From Profundicola chukchiensis (GTDB lineage Bacteria > Bacteroidota > Bacteroidia > Flavobacteriales > Weeksellaceae): a DNA stretch of 64,000 nt. Position numbers and translations under genes: made by a program. The DNA is taken from NCBI RefSeq assembly GCF_029664245.1, contig NZ_JANAIE010000001.1:62001-126000 (forward strand), in the 5' to 3' direction. Below are positions 9,735 through 19,492 of the stretch, in pieces. The notes under the pieces were generated by a model. The model saw nothing but the letters and a program-made list of their open reading frames with translations, did no database searches and was not told the origin of the DNA. The first letter of the stretch is position 1. Each line of letters starts with the position of its first letter.

Positions 9735-11173
9735 CAATCGAAAGAAAAATATTTAATAAAAAGACTAAAATCGTTGCAACCCTAGGTCCAGCAACGAATA
9801 CCAAAGAAATATTACGCGAATTAGTTTACGCAGGTGTAAACGTATTTCGAATCAATTTCTCGCATGCTGATTATGAAGATGTTCTTCAGAAAATGGCTTG
9901 GATTAGAGAGATTAACGAAGAAGAAAATGTTTCTATTGGGATTTTAGGAGACTTACAAGGTCCAAAGTTACGTGTGGGCGTAGTTGAGGAAGGATCTTTC
10001 TTAAATCCTGGAGATGTTTTAACCTTCACCAATGATAAAGTTACCGGAAACGCTGAAAAAGTTTTTATGACTTATAAGCAGTTTGCGAAGGATGTAAAAG
10101 TTGGGGAAAATATTCTTATCGATGATGGTAAATTGATTCTTGAAGTTTTATCAACCGATCAAGACAAAGAAGTTACGGCGAAAGTAATTCAAGGAGGTGA
10201 ATTAAAATCTAAAAAAGGGGTTAACTTACCTAAAACCAATGTTTCCTTACCCGCTTTAACTGAAAAAGATATTGAGGATGCTAAGTTTGCCATTGAGCAA
10301 GAAGTAGATTGGATTGCTTTGAGTTTCGTAAGACATGCACAAGATGTAATCGACCTTAAGAACTTAATCAACGAGCATTCTCCACATAAGATTCCAATTA
10401 TTGCTAAAATCGAAAAACCAGAAGCAATTGAGAATATCGACGAGATTATCACCCAATGTGATGGATTAATGGTAGCCAGAGGAGATTTAGGTGTTGAAAT
10501 CCCTATGGAGCAAGTTCCGGTAATTCAAAAAGTCTTAGTAGATAAAGCAAAAATTGCTAGAAAACCTGTGATTATTGCGACTCAAATGATGGAGTCTATG
10601 ATCGATAGCTTAACGCCTACGAGAGCGGAAGTGAACGACGTAGCCAACTCTGTAATGGATGGCGCTGATGCGGTTATGTTAAGTGGTGAAACTTCGGTAG
10701 GAGAAAATCCAGTGGAAGTTATCAAAGTGATGGCGAACATTTGTAAGACAGTGGAAAATGATCCGCACATTAGTGTTCCTACGCATACACCATCAGATAC
10801 AGAGGGCAAAAGACATATTACCAATGTAATTTGTTTTAATGCAGCTAAAATGGCTGAACACACAAAAACAAAAGCTATTATTACTATCACCTACTCGGGA
10901 TACACCGCTTTCCAAATTTCATCGCACAGACCAGATGCTAACATCTTTGTATTCACACCTAACAGAACCATTTTAGGTATGTTGAATTTACTTTGGGGTG
11001 TAGAGGCTTTCTACTACCAAGGAGATAAGAGTACAGACGAAACTGTGATTGAAGTAAACCGTTTCTTGAAGCGTCGTGGATTGGTAATGGATGGTGATTT
11101 TGTGATTAACTTAAATGCCATGCCAGTATTTAGAAAGGGTATTACGAACACTTTAAGATTTACTACCATCTAA
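9731..11173 (+). CDS. pyk: Pyruvate kinase
   Basis: Pyruvate kinase (EC 2.7.1.40), the last ATP-forming step of glycolysis, 480 aa. Visible landmarks: KIVATLGPAT at the N-terminus, LGDLQGPKLRVG, the active-site Lys region IPIIAKIEKPEAI, the MVARGDLGVEIP loop and ATQMMESMI, followed by the C-terminal allosteric-domain fold (ICFNAAKMAEH...). The start ATG overlaps the stop of the preceding small gene by 4 nt. With pckA nearby in the opposite orientation, the two enzymes of the PEP/pyruvate branch flank the fatty-acid genes. Confidence 0.97.
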   Translation: MTIERKIFNKKTKIVATLGPATNTKEILRELVYAGVNVFRINFSHADYEDVLQKMAWIREINEEENVSIGILGDLQGPKLRVGVVEEGSFLNPGDVLTFTNDKVTGNAEKVFMTYKQFAKDVKVGENILIDDGKLILEVLSTDQDKEVTAKVIQGGELKSKKGVNLPKTNVSLPALTEKDIEDAKFAIEQEVDWIALSFVRHAQDVIDLKNLINEHSPHKIPIIAKIEKPEAIENIDEIITQCDGLMVARGDLGVEIPMEQVPVIQKVLVDKAKIARKPVIIATQMMESMIDSLTPTRAEVNDVANSVMDGADAVMLSGETSVGENPVEVIKVMANICKTVENDPHISVPTHTPSDTEGKRHITNVICFNAAKMAEHTKTKAIITITYSGYTAFQISSHRPDANIFVFTPNRTILGMLNLLWGVEAFYYQGDKSTDETVIEVNRFLKRRGLVMDGDFVINLNAMPVFRKGITNTLRFTTI

Positions 11174-11213
11174 GGCATAATATTTGCACTTTCTACCGGT
11201 CAATTGGTAGATA

Positions 11214-13616
11214 ATGAGCTATAGAATATTATTACTTTTTACCTTATGCATAGGGTGCTTTATTAGTGGTCAAAATATTGTTGTAAAAGACAGCCTCACA
11301 AACATACCGTTGGAGGCTGTTCTCATTAAATCAAATAACGGCTCTAAACCTACGTCTACCAATCATTTAGGTGTTGCACATCTACCAGAAGTTCTAGGAG
11401 ATTCGATTAGTTTTTATCATGATAAATATGAACCGAAAACTATTGCTACTAGCCGATTATCTAAGTCAGAACAAAATACAATCTTCCTACAACACGAGAT
11501 TTTTACACTACAAAGTGTTATTACAACAGGTACCAACTGGAAAAATAACTCTCAAAAATCTCCGATTTATGTTTCTTCACTATCTGAATCAGAAATTCAA
11601 ATTTTAAATCAACCTACCACAGCTGATTTACTAAGTCAGACCAATGAAATTTATGTTCAAAAAAGTCAACTTGGTGGCGGAAGCCCTATGATTAGAGGCT
11701 TTGCGACCAATAGATTGTTGTTAACTGTGGATGGTGTGAATATGAACAATGCGATTTTTAGATCTGGAAATCTGCAAAACATCATTGCAATTGATCCTTT
11801 TACGGTTAAAAACATAGAGGTAATTTCGGGTCCTGCATCTGTTTTATATGGTTCTGATGCCATTGGTGGTGTAATTAGTTTTGAAACTAAATCTGTTTTA
11901 CCCACCTCAGAATTTAAGGTTATTGGAGATGCCAGCGTAAGATACGCTTCGGCTTCAGAAGAGAAGACCATACACGCAGATGTTGACATTTCAATGCCTA
12001 AATGGTCTTCTATTACTTCCATTACCTACACCGATTATGGTGATTTAAAAATGGGAAAACATGGTCCACAAGAGTATTTGCGTCAACATTATGTTACACG
12101 TGTAAATGGACAAGATATTCAAGTTGAAAATGATAATCCACATATCCAACGCGAGACAGGTTATAATCAAAAGAATTTGTTGCAGAAGTTTCATTTTCAA
12201 CCTTCTTCGAGTTTGGATTTAACAGCTTCCTTTTCCTATTCAGAAACTTCAGATGTTCCGCGATATGATAGACTATTGAGATATCGAGGCGAGAATCTTA
12301 GATCTGCAGAATGGTATTACGGACCTCAACAATGGTTGTTTTCAAATATTAAGGCTGATTATCATCAACCCAATCTTTTGTTTGATGAGGTTCAAAGTAT
12401 TTTTTCTCATCAATACTTTACAGAAAGCAGACATGATAGAGACTTTGATTCATTCCTTAAGAACAATCGATTTGAGCGTGTGAATGTTTGGGGCTGGGAA
12501 AATGCTTTCTTGAAAAAGATTGATGATAAGAATACCCTACGCTATGGAACCGACATGAAGTTCAACTATGTGAACTCTTCGGCTAACATAGAAAATATCA
12601 ACACGGGAGAGAAAGTTCCTGGTGCTAGTAGATATCCAGATGGTTCAACATGGAACCAATATGGAATTTATGCTAAATATATTAGAGACATTACCAGCCG
12701 ATTGAATATAGTTTCAGGAATTAGATATGGTTATGTAACTTCTAAATCTAAGTTTTCTAATGAATTTTATCCTTTGCCATTCGAAGAATCTGAATTAAAA
12801 ACGGGTTCTTGGACAGGTAAAGTTGGTGCTTATTACAAACCTTTTCGCCAATTGGTGTTAAACGCTCAATTCTCTACCGGCTTTAGAGTTCCGAATATAG
12901 ATGATATGTCTAAAGTTTTTGATTCTGAGCCAGGAAGTGTAGTTGTTCCAAATCCTGATTTAAAACCTGAATATATTTATAATATAGAAGCAGGAATTTC
13001 TAAATCTTTTGGAAATACGTTTTACATAAATGGAATCGCATATTATAGCTGGCTAGAGGATGCATTGGTTAGAAGAGATTTCACGCTCAATGGTGAATCA
13101 ACTATGATGTATGACGGAGAGTTAAGTCAAATTCAAGCTATTCAAAATGCGGCAAGCGCTAGAGTTTATGGTGGTATGATCCAAATGGAGCTTAACATAA
13201 GTAAAGAGTTTAAGTTTTTGAGTAAAGTTAATTACACCCATGGTGAAGAAGAGTTAGATGATGGTAGTATTGCACCTTTGAGACATGCTGCCCCCCTTTT
13301 TGGTAATCTTGGTTTAGAATATGCGAAAAATAAGTTTAAAGCTAAATTACTCTACCAATACAATGATGGTGTGAAGGCAGAAGATATGCCACCTAGCGAG
13401 AAACACAAGGAATATTTATACGCTTTAGATGAGAATGGAATGGCTTATGCGCCTTCTTGGAATATTTTCAATATTTCAGCAAAGTATAAATTAACCGACT
13501 ATATCTCATTACATGGGCGCGTAGATAATATTTTTGACCATTTATATCGTCCTTACTCCTCTGGAATTTCTGCACCGGGTAGAAATTTCGTATTTTCGAT
13601 TCGAACAATTTTTTAA
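11214..13616 (+). CDS. TonB-dependent outer membrane receptor, heme/siderophore-like
   Basis: 800-aa outer membrane receptor energised by TonB. A signal peptide (to about residue 20, CFISGQ) is followed by a short carboxypeptidase-regulatory-like domain (about 20-95), a plug domain (about 115-235; 'IYVQKSQLGGGSPMIRGF', 'TVDGVNMNNA', 'VISGPASVLYGSDAIGG') and a C-terminal beta-barrel ending in Phe (SIRTIF). The plug phrasing, including SGNLQNI and GPASVLYG, is closest to hemoglobin/heme-type receptors, but the substrate is inferred only. A near-match -7 box (AATATTTG, 11179-11186) lies 27 nt upstream, so it may have its own promoter. No SusD partner, so it is not a polysaccharide-utilisation receptor. 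The deaminase-like gene follows after 8 nt. Confidence 0.88.
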   Translation: MSYRILLLFTLCIGCFISGQNIVVKDSLTNIPLEAVLIKSNNGSKPTSTNHLGVAHLPEVLGDSISFYHDKYEPKTIATSRLSKSEQNTIFLQHEIFTLQSVITTGTNWKNNSQKSPIYVSSLSESEIQILNQPTTADLLSQTNEIYVQKSQLGGGSPMIRGFATNRLLLTVDGVNMNNAIFRSGNLQNIIAIDPFTVKNIEVISGPASVLYGSDAIGGVISFETKSVLPTSEFKVIGDASVRYASASEEKTIHADVDISMPKWSSITSITYTDYGDLKMGKHGPQEYLRQHYVTRVNGQDIQVENDNPHIQRETGYNQKNLLQKFHFQPSSSLDLTASFSYSETSDVPRYDRLLRYRGENLRSAEWYYGPQQWLFSNIKADYHQPNLLFDEVQSIFSHQYFTESRHDRDFDSFLKNNRFERVNVWGWENAFLKKIDDKNTLRYGTDMKFNYVNSSANIENINTGEKVPGASRYPDGSTWNQYGIYAKYIRDITSRLNIVSGIRYGYVTSKSKFSNEFYPLPFEESELKTGSWTGKVGAYYKPFRQLVLNAQFSTGFRVPNIDDMSKVFDSEPGSVVVPNPDLKPEYIYNIEAGISKSFGNTFYINGIAYYSWLEDALVRRDFTLNGESTMMYDGELSQIQAIQNAASARVYGGMIQMELNISKEFKFLSKVNYTHGEEELDDGSIAPLRHAAPLFGNLGLEYAKNKFKAKLLYQYNDGVKAEDMPPSEKHKEYLYALDENGMAYAPSWNIFNISAKYKLTDYISLHGRVDNIFDHLYRPYSSGISAPGRNFVFSIRTIF

Positions 13617-13624
13617 TCAAGCGC

Positions 13625-14056
13625 ATGGATTCCAAACAGAAAAAATACGACAAGGCTTATTTGAAAATGGCCATGGAATGGGCAAAACTTTCCTATTGCA
13701 AAAGAAAACAAGTAGGCGCACTTATTGTCAAAGATCGCATGATTATTTCTGACGGTTATAATGGCACGCCAAGTGGCTTTGAAAATCATTGTGAAGATGC
13801 CGAAGGCGACACCAAATGGTATGTATTGCATGCCGAAGCTAACGCTATTTTAAAAGTAGCATCCTCTACACATAATTGTAAGGATGCGACCTTGTACATA
13901 ACTCTTTCTCCATGTAGAGATTGTAGTAAATTAATCCACCAAGCAGGTATCAAACGTGTGGTTTATATTAACCCCTATTCAGATACTGCTGGTATAGACT
14001 TTCTAGATCGTGCTGGTGTTGTTGTAGAACAGATCACCATGGAAGAATTAGCTTAA
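13625..14056 (+). CDS. Deoxycytidylate deaminase family protein
   Basis: 143-aa zinc-dependent deaminase of the dCMP deaminase/ComEB type, expected to convert dCMP to dUMP for dTTP synthesis. The metal-binding and catalytic motifs are complete: HAEANAI (His ligand and catalytic Glu) and PCRDCSKLI (two Cys ligands), with the family's GYNGTPSGFENHC segment near the N-terminus. It lies 8 nt after the TonB receptor and 7 nt before the S41 protease gene, an arrangement suggesting one transcript. Substrate is inferred from the family and not proven by context. Confidence 0.9.
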   Translation: MDSKQKKYDKAYLKMAMEWAKLSYCKRKQVGALIVKDRMIISDGYNGTPSGFENHCEDAEGDTKWYVLHAEANAILKVASSTHNCKDATLYITLSPCRDCSKLIHQAGIKRVVYINPYSDTAGIDFLDRAGVVVEQITMEELA

Positions 14057-14063
14057 ATCGCCT

Positions 14064-15653
14064 ATGAACTCTACCCTCCGCACTTTAAATATTATTCTAG
14101 CTTTGATAGCTGTCCTCATTATTTTTGGACTTGGCTACCAGACCGGGAAGAGATATGATATTGCGGTAGATGAGAATGATAAATATGTTGCTATCTCCTA
14201 TTCGGTAAATGAACAAAAAATGCGTCGATTGATGAGTTTAATCGACAATCACTATGTACATGATATCAATACGGATAGCTTAGTGGATAAGACCATTGGT
14301 TTTGTAATGTCTAACCTAGATCCACACAGTGTTTACTTAGAAAAGAAACTATCCAGAAATATGGATAGAGAAATGAAAGGCTACTATGTTGGAATTGGAA
14401 TCCAATATGTGATTTATAAAGACACAATAGTCATTACGCACGTAGATAAAAACAGCCCCAATAAGAAATTGTTTAAACTTTCGGATCGTGTCATTCAGGT
14501 AGGCGACTCTACGGTTGTAGGCCAAGCAGCCGAACGGGTGGGTGATATGATACAAGGAGAAAATAATTCTACGGTTGAATTAGACATTCTTCGTGATGGA
14601 AAACGACAAACACTCACTGCAAAACGTGGTGTAATACCAAAAGCTAGCGTTACCGAATATTTCATGATAAATGAAAATTTAGGTTATGTGAAGATAGCAC
14701 GCTTTGTTTCTACCACTGCCGAAGAATTTAGCGAAGCCCTAAAGCAACTTAAAAAAGAAGGCATGCAAGAGCTGGTTTTGGACTTAAGGGGAAACCCTGG
14801 TGGAATCATGAGCGCTGCCGAGAAGATTGCCGATGAGTTTTTAACCGAGAATAAGCTAATTGTGTTTACGCAAGACAATCAAGGTAAAAAAGAATTCCGC
14901 TATGCTACCAACAGAGGTACAATGGATGGCAAACCACTTTATGTCTTGATAGACGAAGGTTCGGCATCGGCGAGTGAAATTATAGCCGGTGCAATTCAGG
15001 ATAACGATGCGGGCGTTATAATTGGCCGAAGAAGTTATGGTAAAGGACTTGTTCAAAGAGAAATTAGCTTGGGCGATGGTTCTAAATTAAGATTAACCAC
15101 TGCCAAGTACTTTACACCTTCAGGTAGATCTATTCAAAAACCCTATTTAAACGGAATCGAGGAATATAATAGAGATATTAGTGCGCGCTACATGAGTGGC
15201 GAAGTTTTTAATAAAGACAGCATTAAAGTTCCGGATTCATTAATGTTTAAAACCAGTAAGGGAAGAACTGTATTTGGCGGTGGAGGTATTATTCCGGATG
15301 AGTTTATTCCGATTGATTCTGTAGGCTATGGAAGATGGTATTATGAGCATGCGCATCGCAATATTTTTAATACAAGAATCTTTGAATACATTGAACAAAA
15401 TAACAAGAGTTTAAGTAAGATTAAAGAAGAGCATTTTATAGCTTTTCACAATCCAAAGGAATTGGCAGAGGAGTTATTGGCTAAAATAAATCTAGTTCCA
15501 GAGCAGTTTAGTGAAGCTGAAATGATGAACTTCCATACATTTATTAAGGCTACCATGGCTAGATTTTTATATGGTGAATCTGCTTATAACAAAATTTGGA
15601 ATCAACGCGACCCTATGATTCAGAGGGCGATTGAACTTAATCAAGCGAATTGA
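14064..15653 (+). CDS. S41 family C-terminal processing protease
   Basis: 529-aa periplasmic carboxyl-terminal processing protease (tail-specific protease family). An N-terminal hydrophobic segment (8-25) anchors or exports it; a PDZ domain (about 95-185) precedes the S41 catalytic core. Ser302 in GSASASE and Lys327 in SYGKGLVQ, 25 residues apart, match the Ser-Lys dyad; the core also has ELVLDLRGNPGG. A C-terminal region of about 150 residues follows. It probably trims or degrades exported proteins. The stop codon is 1 nt before the xerD ATG. Confidence 0.93.
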   Translation: MNSTLRTLNIILALIAVLIIFGLGYQTGKRYDIAVDENDKYVAISYSVNEQKMRRLMSLIDNHYVHDINTDSLVDKTIGFVMSNLDPHSVYLEKKLSRNMDREMKGYYVGIGIQYVIYKDTIVITHVDKNSPNKKLFKLSDRVIQVGDSTVVGQAAERVGDMIQGENNSTVELDILRDGKRQTLTAKRGVIPKASVTEYFMINENLGYVKIARFVSTTAEEFSEALKQLKKEGMQELVLDLRGNPGGIMSAAEKIADEFLTENKLIVFTQDNQGKKEFRYATNRGTMDGKPLYVLIDEGSASASEIIAGAIQDNDAGVIIGRRSYGKGLVQREISLGDGSKLRLTTAKYFTPSGRSIQKPYLNGIEEYNRDISARYMSGEVFNKDSIKVPDSLMFKTSKGRTVFGGGGIIPDEFIPIDSVGYGRWYYEHAHRNIFNTRIFEYIEQNNKSLSKIKEEHFIAFHNPKELAEELLAKINLVPEQFSEAEMMNFHTFIKATMARFLYGESAYNKIWNQRDPMIQRAIELNQAN

Positions 15654-15654
15654 T

Positions 15655-16539
15655 ATGCAGTGGAAAGAAGCACTCGAACAATATCGCATCTATCTTAAAT
15701 TAGAAAGAAATTTATCTGAAAACACGATTTCAAACTATATCCGGGACATCCTGAAACTAAAAACAATGTTTCCCGATCTTGCACCTACCAAAATCACTTC
15801 GGAACAGGTGAGAGAATTTAACTACGAGAACGGAAAGAAATACGCTGTACGTTCACAGGCTAGAATTCTTTCAGGTATTAAAAGTTTCTATGAGTTTATG
15901 ATAGAAGAAGAATGGATTGAAATTAATCCTACCACTTTGATTTCTGCTCCAAAAATCGGAACCAATATTCCTGACACTCTTTCTACCAAAGAGATTGACA
16001 AAATCATTGCAGCAATAGATTTATCAGCTGCGCATGGAGAGAGAAATAGAGCCATTATCGAACTCTTGTATGGGTGTGGGCTTCGTGTGTCGGAGTTAAC
16101 AGAGATTAAAATTTCTGATTTATTTTTTGATGAAGATTTCATTCGTGTGGTGGGAAAAGGAAATAAACAACGCTTAGTTCCTATTGCTTCTTATACCCAG
16201 AAAGTGATTAATATTTATAAAGACCAAGTTCGTGTTCATCAAAAAATTCAACCCAAGTTTAGCGATCATTTGTTCTTGAATAATCGTGGTGGTAAGCTAA
16301 CTCGAGTGATGATTTTCACCATTATAAAAAAATATGTTGAACTAGCTGGGATTAAAAAGAATATTAGCCCACACACTTTTAGACATAGTTTCGCTACACA
16401 TTTATTGGAAAACGGAGCTGATTTACGCTCTATTCAATTGATGCTTGGTCATGAAAGCATCACCACGACGGAGATTTACATGCATATCGACAAGAAATTC
16501 TTAAGAGAAAACATCGAGAAGTTTCATCCTAGAAAATAA
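15655..16539 (+). CDS. xerD: Tyrosine recombinase XerD
   Basis: Site-specific recombinase of the XerC/XerD class, resolving chromosome dimers at dif. From the ATG at 15655 it is 294 aa; an in-frame TTG at 15631 overlaps the upstream protease gene and is rejected. The N-terminal SAM-like core-binding domain spans about 1-90. All catalytic residues are present: Arg144 (CGLRVSEL), Lys168 (GKGNKQR), His240 and Arg243 (HTFRHSFATH), His266 (LGHESI) and Tyr275 (EIYMHI). The surroundings contain no integrase-linked mobile genes, so this is the housekeeping recombinase. XerC versus XerD cannot be decided with certainty from one gene. Confidence 0.9.
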   Translation: MQWKEALEQYRIYLKLERNLSENTISNYIRDILKLKTMFPDLAPTKITSEQVREFNYENGKKYAVRSQARILSGIKSFYEFMIEEEWIEINPTTLISAPKIGTNIPDTLSTKEIDKIIAAIDLSAAHGERNRAIIELLYGCGLRVSELTEIKISDLFFDEDFIRVVGKGNKQRLVPIASYTQKVINIYKDQVRVHQKIQPKFSDHLFLNNRGGKLTRVMIFTIIKKYVELAGIKKNISPHTFRHSFATHLLENGADLRSIQLMLGHESITTTEIYMHIDKKFLRENIEKFHPRK

Positions 16540-16619
16540 TTCGAACTAACTATAAATTTAAGCTTTTATTAAATTAAATAATAGGATAGTAAAAGTGACT
16601 TTAACGTCTAAGCTTGCTA

Positions 16620-16627
16620 TATCTTTG
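16620..16627 (+). promoter_or_regulatory. -7 box abutting the MFS transporter start
   Basis: Perfect TATCTTTG, four nucleotides before the GTG at 16632. No TTG is seen at the -33 position. The expected transcription start falls at or next to the start codon. Confidence 0.5.
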
Positions 16628-16631
16628 CTGC

Positions 16632-17831
16632 GTGGAAATTACATCGAGAGAAAAATTAATATTAGTCTTAATATTAGGTAGTATTGCTGCCTTAGGACCT
16701 TTTACAGTAGATATGTATTTACCAGCATTCCCTGCGATTGCTGAAGATTTATCTACGTCGCTAAAGGTGATGTCTTATACCCTAACAAGTTACTTCTTGG
16801 GGATTTCTATCGGACAATTAATCTATGGTCCTATCATCGACAAATATGGTAGAAAACCTCCATTATTAATTGGTTTGGCGATTTATTCTATTGCCTCATT
16901 TTGCATTATTTTCTCGCCCAATATCGATACGATGATTGTGCTGAGGTTTGTTCAAGCTTTGGGCGCCAGTGTAGGTATGGTGGCAAGTATGTCGATTGTT
17001 AGAGATATTTTCAAAGGAAAGGAAATTGCCAAAATGCTCACCAATATTATGTTGGTGATGGGTGTTGCTCCTGTGATTGCTCCTACTTTGGGTGGTCTTT
17101 TTCTAGATAACTTTAAATGGGAAGCTATCTTCTTTTTCTTGTTTGCTATCTCAGCCGTGGTTTTAATTGCCGTTTATTTTTTACTCAAGGAAACCACAGG
17201 ATATCAACCAGATGTGAAGTTGAGGTTTGTTTCTAGCGTTAAGAACTATTACAAAACGTTGCAAAATAAAGCTTTTACTAAATTCACCATATCGGGAAGT
17301 ATGGCGATGGCATTTTTATTCTGTTATATCGCATCCATTCCATTTATTTTCATGACTTGGTATGAGGTTTCACAACAAAATTTTGGTTTGTTATTCGGGA
17401 TGAATGCCTTTGGATTAATCATCGGAAGTCAGGTGAATCGCGTATTGCTCAAGAAGTTTAACTTAATCTACATCACCAATGTAGTCTTTGTAATTATGTT
17501 GGTAGTAATGCTTGGTTTACTAATAGCCTTTTATATCACCACTGTTAATTTGGTGGCTTTTGCTATTACCATCTTTTTTATCATGTTTCTGATTGGCTTT
17601 TTAAACCCTAATTCGATGGCACTAGCTATGGACAATGTTGACAAAAACATTGGTTTAGCCTCTGCCCTCAATGGAAGCTTTAGAATGGCGTCTGGTGCTG
17701 TAGCCTCTGCTGCAATTGCAATTTTCTTTGATGGAACACCTATGCCTTTTGTTTGGTTTATTTTTATTCTAATGAGCCTAAGTTTTGCATTACACCTTTG
17801 GGCTATGAAAGGAAGCAAAGTGGCAGAATAA
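16632..17831 (+). CDS. Bcr/CflA-type multidrug MFS transporter
   Basis: Inner-membrane proton-coupled drug efflux transporter of the DHA1 (Bcr/CflA) group. Twelve membrane segments are expected in about 400 aa and the hydrophobic blocks fit. Group signatures: 'GPFTVDMYLPAFPAIAEDL' at TM1, 'GQLIYGPIIDKYGRKPPLL' (MFS loop 2-3 motif) and 'MGVAPVIAPTLGG'. No ATG precedes TM1; the GTG at 16632 (VEITSREK) is the best start, since the TTG at 16614 lies before the -7 box at 16620-16627. Translation probably starts on an almost leaderless mRNA. Convergent with gmk; drug substrate unknown. Confidence 0.85.
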   Translation: MEITSREKLILVLILGSIAALGPFTVDMYLPAFPAIAEDLSTSLKVMSYTLTSYFLGISIGQLIYGPIIDKYGRKPPLLIGLAIYSIASFCIIFSPNIDTMIVLRFVQALGASVGMVASMSIVRDIFKGKEIAKMLTNIMLVMGVAPVIAPTLGGLFLDNFKWEAIFFFLFAISAVVLIAVYFLLKETTGYQPDVKLRFVSSVKNYYKTLQNKAFTKFTISGSMAMAFLFCYIASIPFIFMTWYEVSQQNFGLLFGMNAFGLIIGSQVNRVLLKKFNLIYITNVVFVIMLVVMLGLLIAFYITTVNLVAFAITIFFIMFLIGFLNPNSMALAMDNVDKNIGLASALNGSFRMASGAVASAAIAIFFDGTPMPFVWFIFILMSLSFALHLWAMKGSKVAE

Positions 17832-17885
17832 AAAATAAAAGACACAAAAAGCGAAAAGCAGAGCTTTACCCCACCATTCTAGATT

Positions 17886-18455
17886 TTAATTTTCTAAAAA
17901 CTGATTTACAATTTGTTGAACCTCTTTTTTAGCTTCATCTAATTGGTCATTAATCAAAATCGTATCAAATTTTTCGGCAAAAGCCAATTCATCTGCAGCT
18001 TTCTCGATACGCATTTTTAGCTTTTCTGGGCTATCTGTATTTCTAGCTGTTAAACGTTTAGCTAATTCATCCAACGTTGGAGGTTGAACAAAAATAGATA
18101 AAGCTTGGTCGCCGAAGAGTTTCTTTAATCTCAATCCACCTTGAACATCGATATCAAATAATACATGTTTTCCTTCAGCCCAAATACGTTCGATTTCTTG
18201 GTTTAAAGTTCCGTAAAAGTGATCTGGATAAACCTCTTCCCACTCAGCGAACTCTTTGTTTTCTATCTTTTTGTTAAACTCATCTACAGAAATAAAGTAA
18301 TAATCTTTTCCGTGGACTTCTCCTCTTCTTTTATCGCGCGTAGCACAAGAAATAGAAAAGCATAAATTATCGTTTTGTTCTAATAAATGCTTTACCAATG
18401 TGGTTTTACCAGCACCCGATGGCGCAGAAAATATGATTAATTTACCCTCTTGCAT
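17886..18455 (-). CDS. gmk: Guanylate kinase
   Basis: GMP kinase (EC 2.7.4.8), phosphorylating GMP to GDP. 189 aa, normal length. Visible: P-loop SAPSGAGKTTL (10-20), the GMP-binding stretch CATRDKRRGEVHGKDYYF, the lid region, and RIEKAADELAFAEKFD near the C-terminus. Its ATG overlaps the stop of yicC (TAATG on the minus strand, 18453-18457), so the pair is translationally coupled as in many bacteria. The stem at 17855-17867 downstream is too weak to call a terminator. Confidence 0.97.
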   Translation of the reverse strand: MQEGKLIIFSAPSGAGKTTLVKHLLEQNDNLCFSISCATRDKRRGEVHGKDYYFISVDEFNKKIENKEFAEWEEVYPDHFYGTLNQEIERIWAEGKHVLFDIDVQGGLRLKKLFGDQALSIFVQPPTLDELAKRLTARNTDSPEKLKMRIEKAADELAFAEKFDTILINDQLDEAKKEVQQIVNQFLEN

Positions 18456-19312
18456 TATAGTACGTTTAACATTTGTTCTTTGATTTTCTCTAGCTCGTCT
18501 TTCATGTCTACCACCAACTTTTGCATTTCGGCGTGATTGGATTTAGAACCTAAAGTATTGATTTCTCTACCTAATTCCTGAGAAATAAAATTAAGTTTCT
18601 TACCATTACTCTCCTCTGAATTCATGGTTTCTAAGAAGTATTCACAGTGGTTTTTTAAGCGAACTTTCTCTTCTGTGATATCCAACTTCTCTAAGTAGAA
18701 AATAAACTCCTGCTCTACTCTATCTTGGTCTACATCTTTAAAATCTTCTAAAGATTTATGAATTCTTTGCTTTAATCTTTCAATACGCTCTTCCTCATAC
18801 GCAGGAACTTGCGCCAGCAAATCCATAATGTTATGAATTCTTTGTCTAAACTCTTCTTCTAACACTTTTCCTTCGTCTAGCCTAAACTGCTGAATATTAT
18901 CTAAAGCTTCCTTCAAGCCCACTTGGAATTCCTTCCAATCCTCTTCAGAAAATTCATTTTGATCTGATTGCATTACATCAGGCAAGGTCATAGCTGCCTG
19001 AAATCTCTGCTCAATACTCAACTCATGTGATATAGCATCCATTTGACTCATATAAGCCTTAATCACCTTAATATTAAGATTGGTAAGTGCAGCAGGGTCT
19101 AACACATCTGTATTTACATACACATCCACCTTTCCGCGCATAAGCGACTCTGTGATTTGCTTTCTCATGTCTAGCTCTATCGAGCGCATCCAATGCGGTA
19201 AGCGAATATTTAAGTCTATATTCTTACTATTCAGAGACTTTATATCTAAATTATATCGAATTCCGTTGATGGTAACACTAGATTTACCAAAGCCCGTCAT
19301 GGATTGTAACAT
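18455..19312 (-). CDS. yicC: YicC/YloC family endoribonuclease
   Basis: 285-aa YicC-family protein; members have been described as endoribonucleases in RNA turnover. The N-terminal family signature MLQSMTGFGKSS and the C-terminal DUF1732 block (VEQEFIFYLEKLDITEEKVRLKNH split over residues about 210-235, then QELGREINTLGSKS) are intact. Operon with gmk by a one-base stop/start overlap. A -7 box (TACTTTTG on the minus strand, 19332-19339) lies 19 nt upstream of the ATG. Confidence 0.93.
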   Translation of the reverse strand: MLQSMTGFGKSSVTINGIRYNLDIKSLNSKNIDLNIRLPHWMRSIELDMRKQITESLMRGKVDVYVNTDVLDPAALTNLNIKVIKAYMSQMDAISHELSIEQRFQAAMTLPDVMQSDQNEFSEEDWKEFQVGLKEALDNIQQFRLDEGKVLEEEFRQRIHNIMDLLAQVPAYEEERIERLKQRIHKSLEDFKDVDQDRVEQEFIFYLEKLDITEEKVRLKNHCEYFLETMNSEESNGKKLNFISQELGREINTLGSKSNHAEMQKLVVDMKDELEKIKEQMLNVL

Positions 19313-19331
19313 AAGATTGTATTATTTGCAT

Positions 19332-19339
19332 CAAAAGTA
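19332..19339 (-). promoter_or_regulatory. -7 box of the yicC-gmk operon
   Basis: Minus-strand TACTTTTG matches TAnnTTTG exactly, 19 nt before the yicC ATG. Confidence 0.5.
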
Positions 19340-19492
19340 CTAAAATGTGTTAAGAATTCCTTGTATAATGCCCTGTTAAACTATATTTAAACTCAATCTA
19401 TCATCAAATAAATGGTGTAAGATTTGCATAAAAATCAAGTCGAATTTAAATTAAAACATATCTTGATTTAACCTATTAAGAACAAGCTCTCA

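Noticed and set aside
15655-16539. Integrase of a mobile island
   Set aside because: The recombinase has the housekeeping XerD form and neighbours are ordinary metabolic genes without attachment repeats or phage genes.
17855-17867. Small stem AAAGC-AGA-GCTTT as terminator between the MFS gene and gmk
   Set aside because: Five base pairs with a three-base loop and no T run is too weak.
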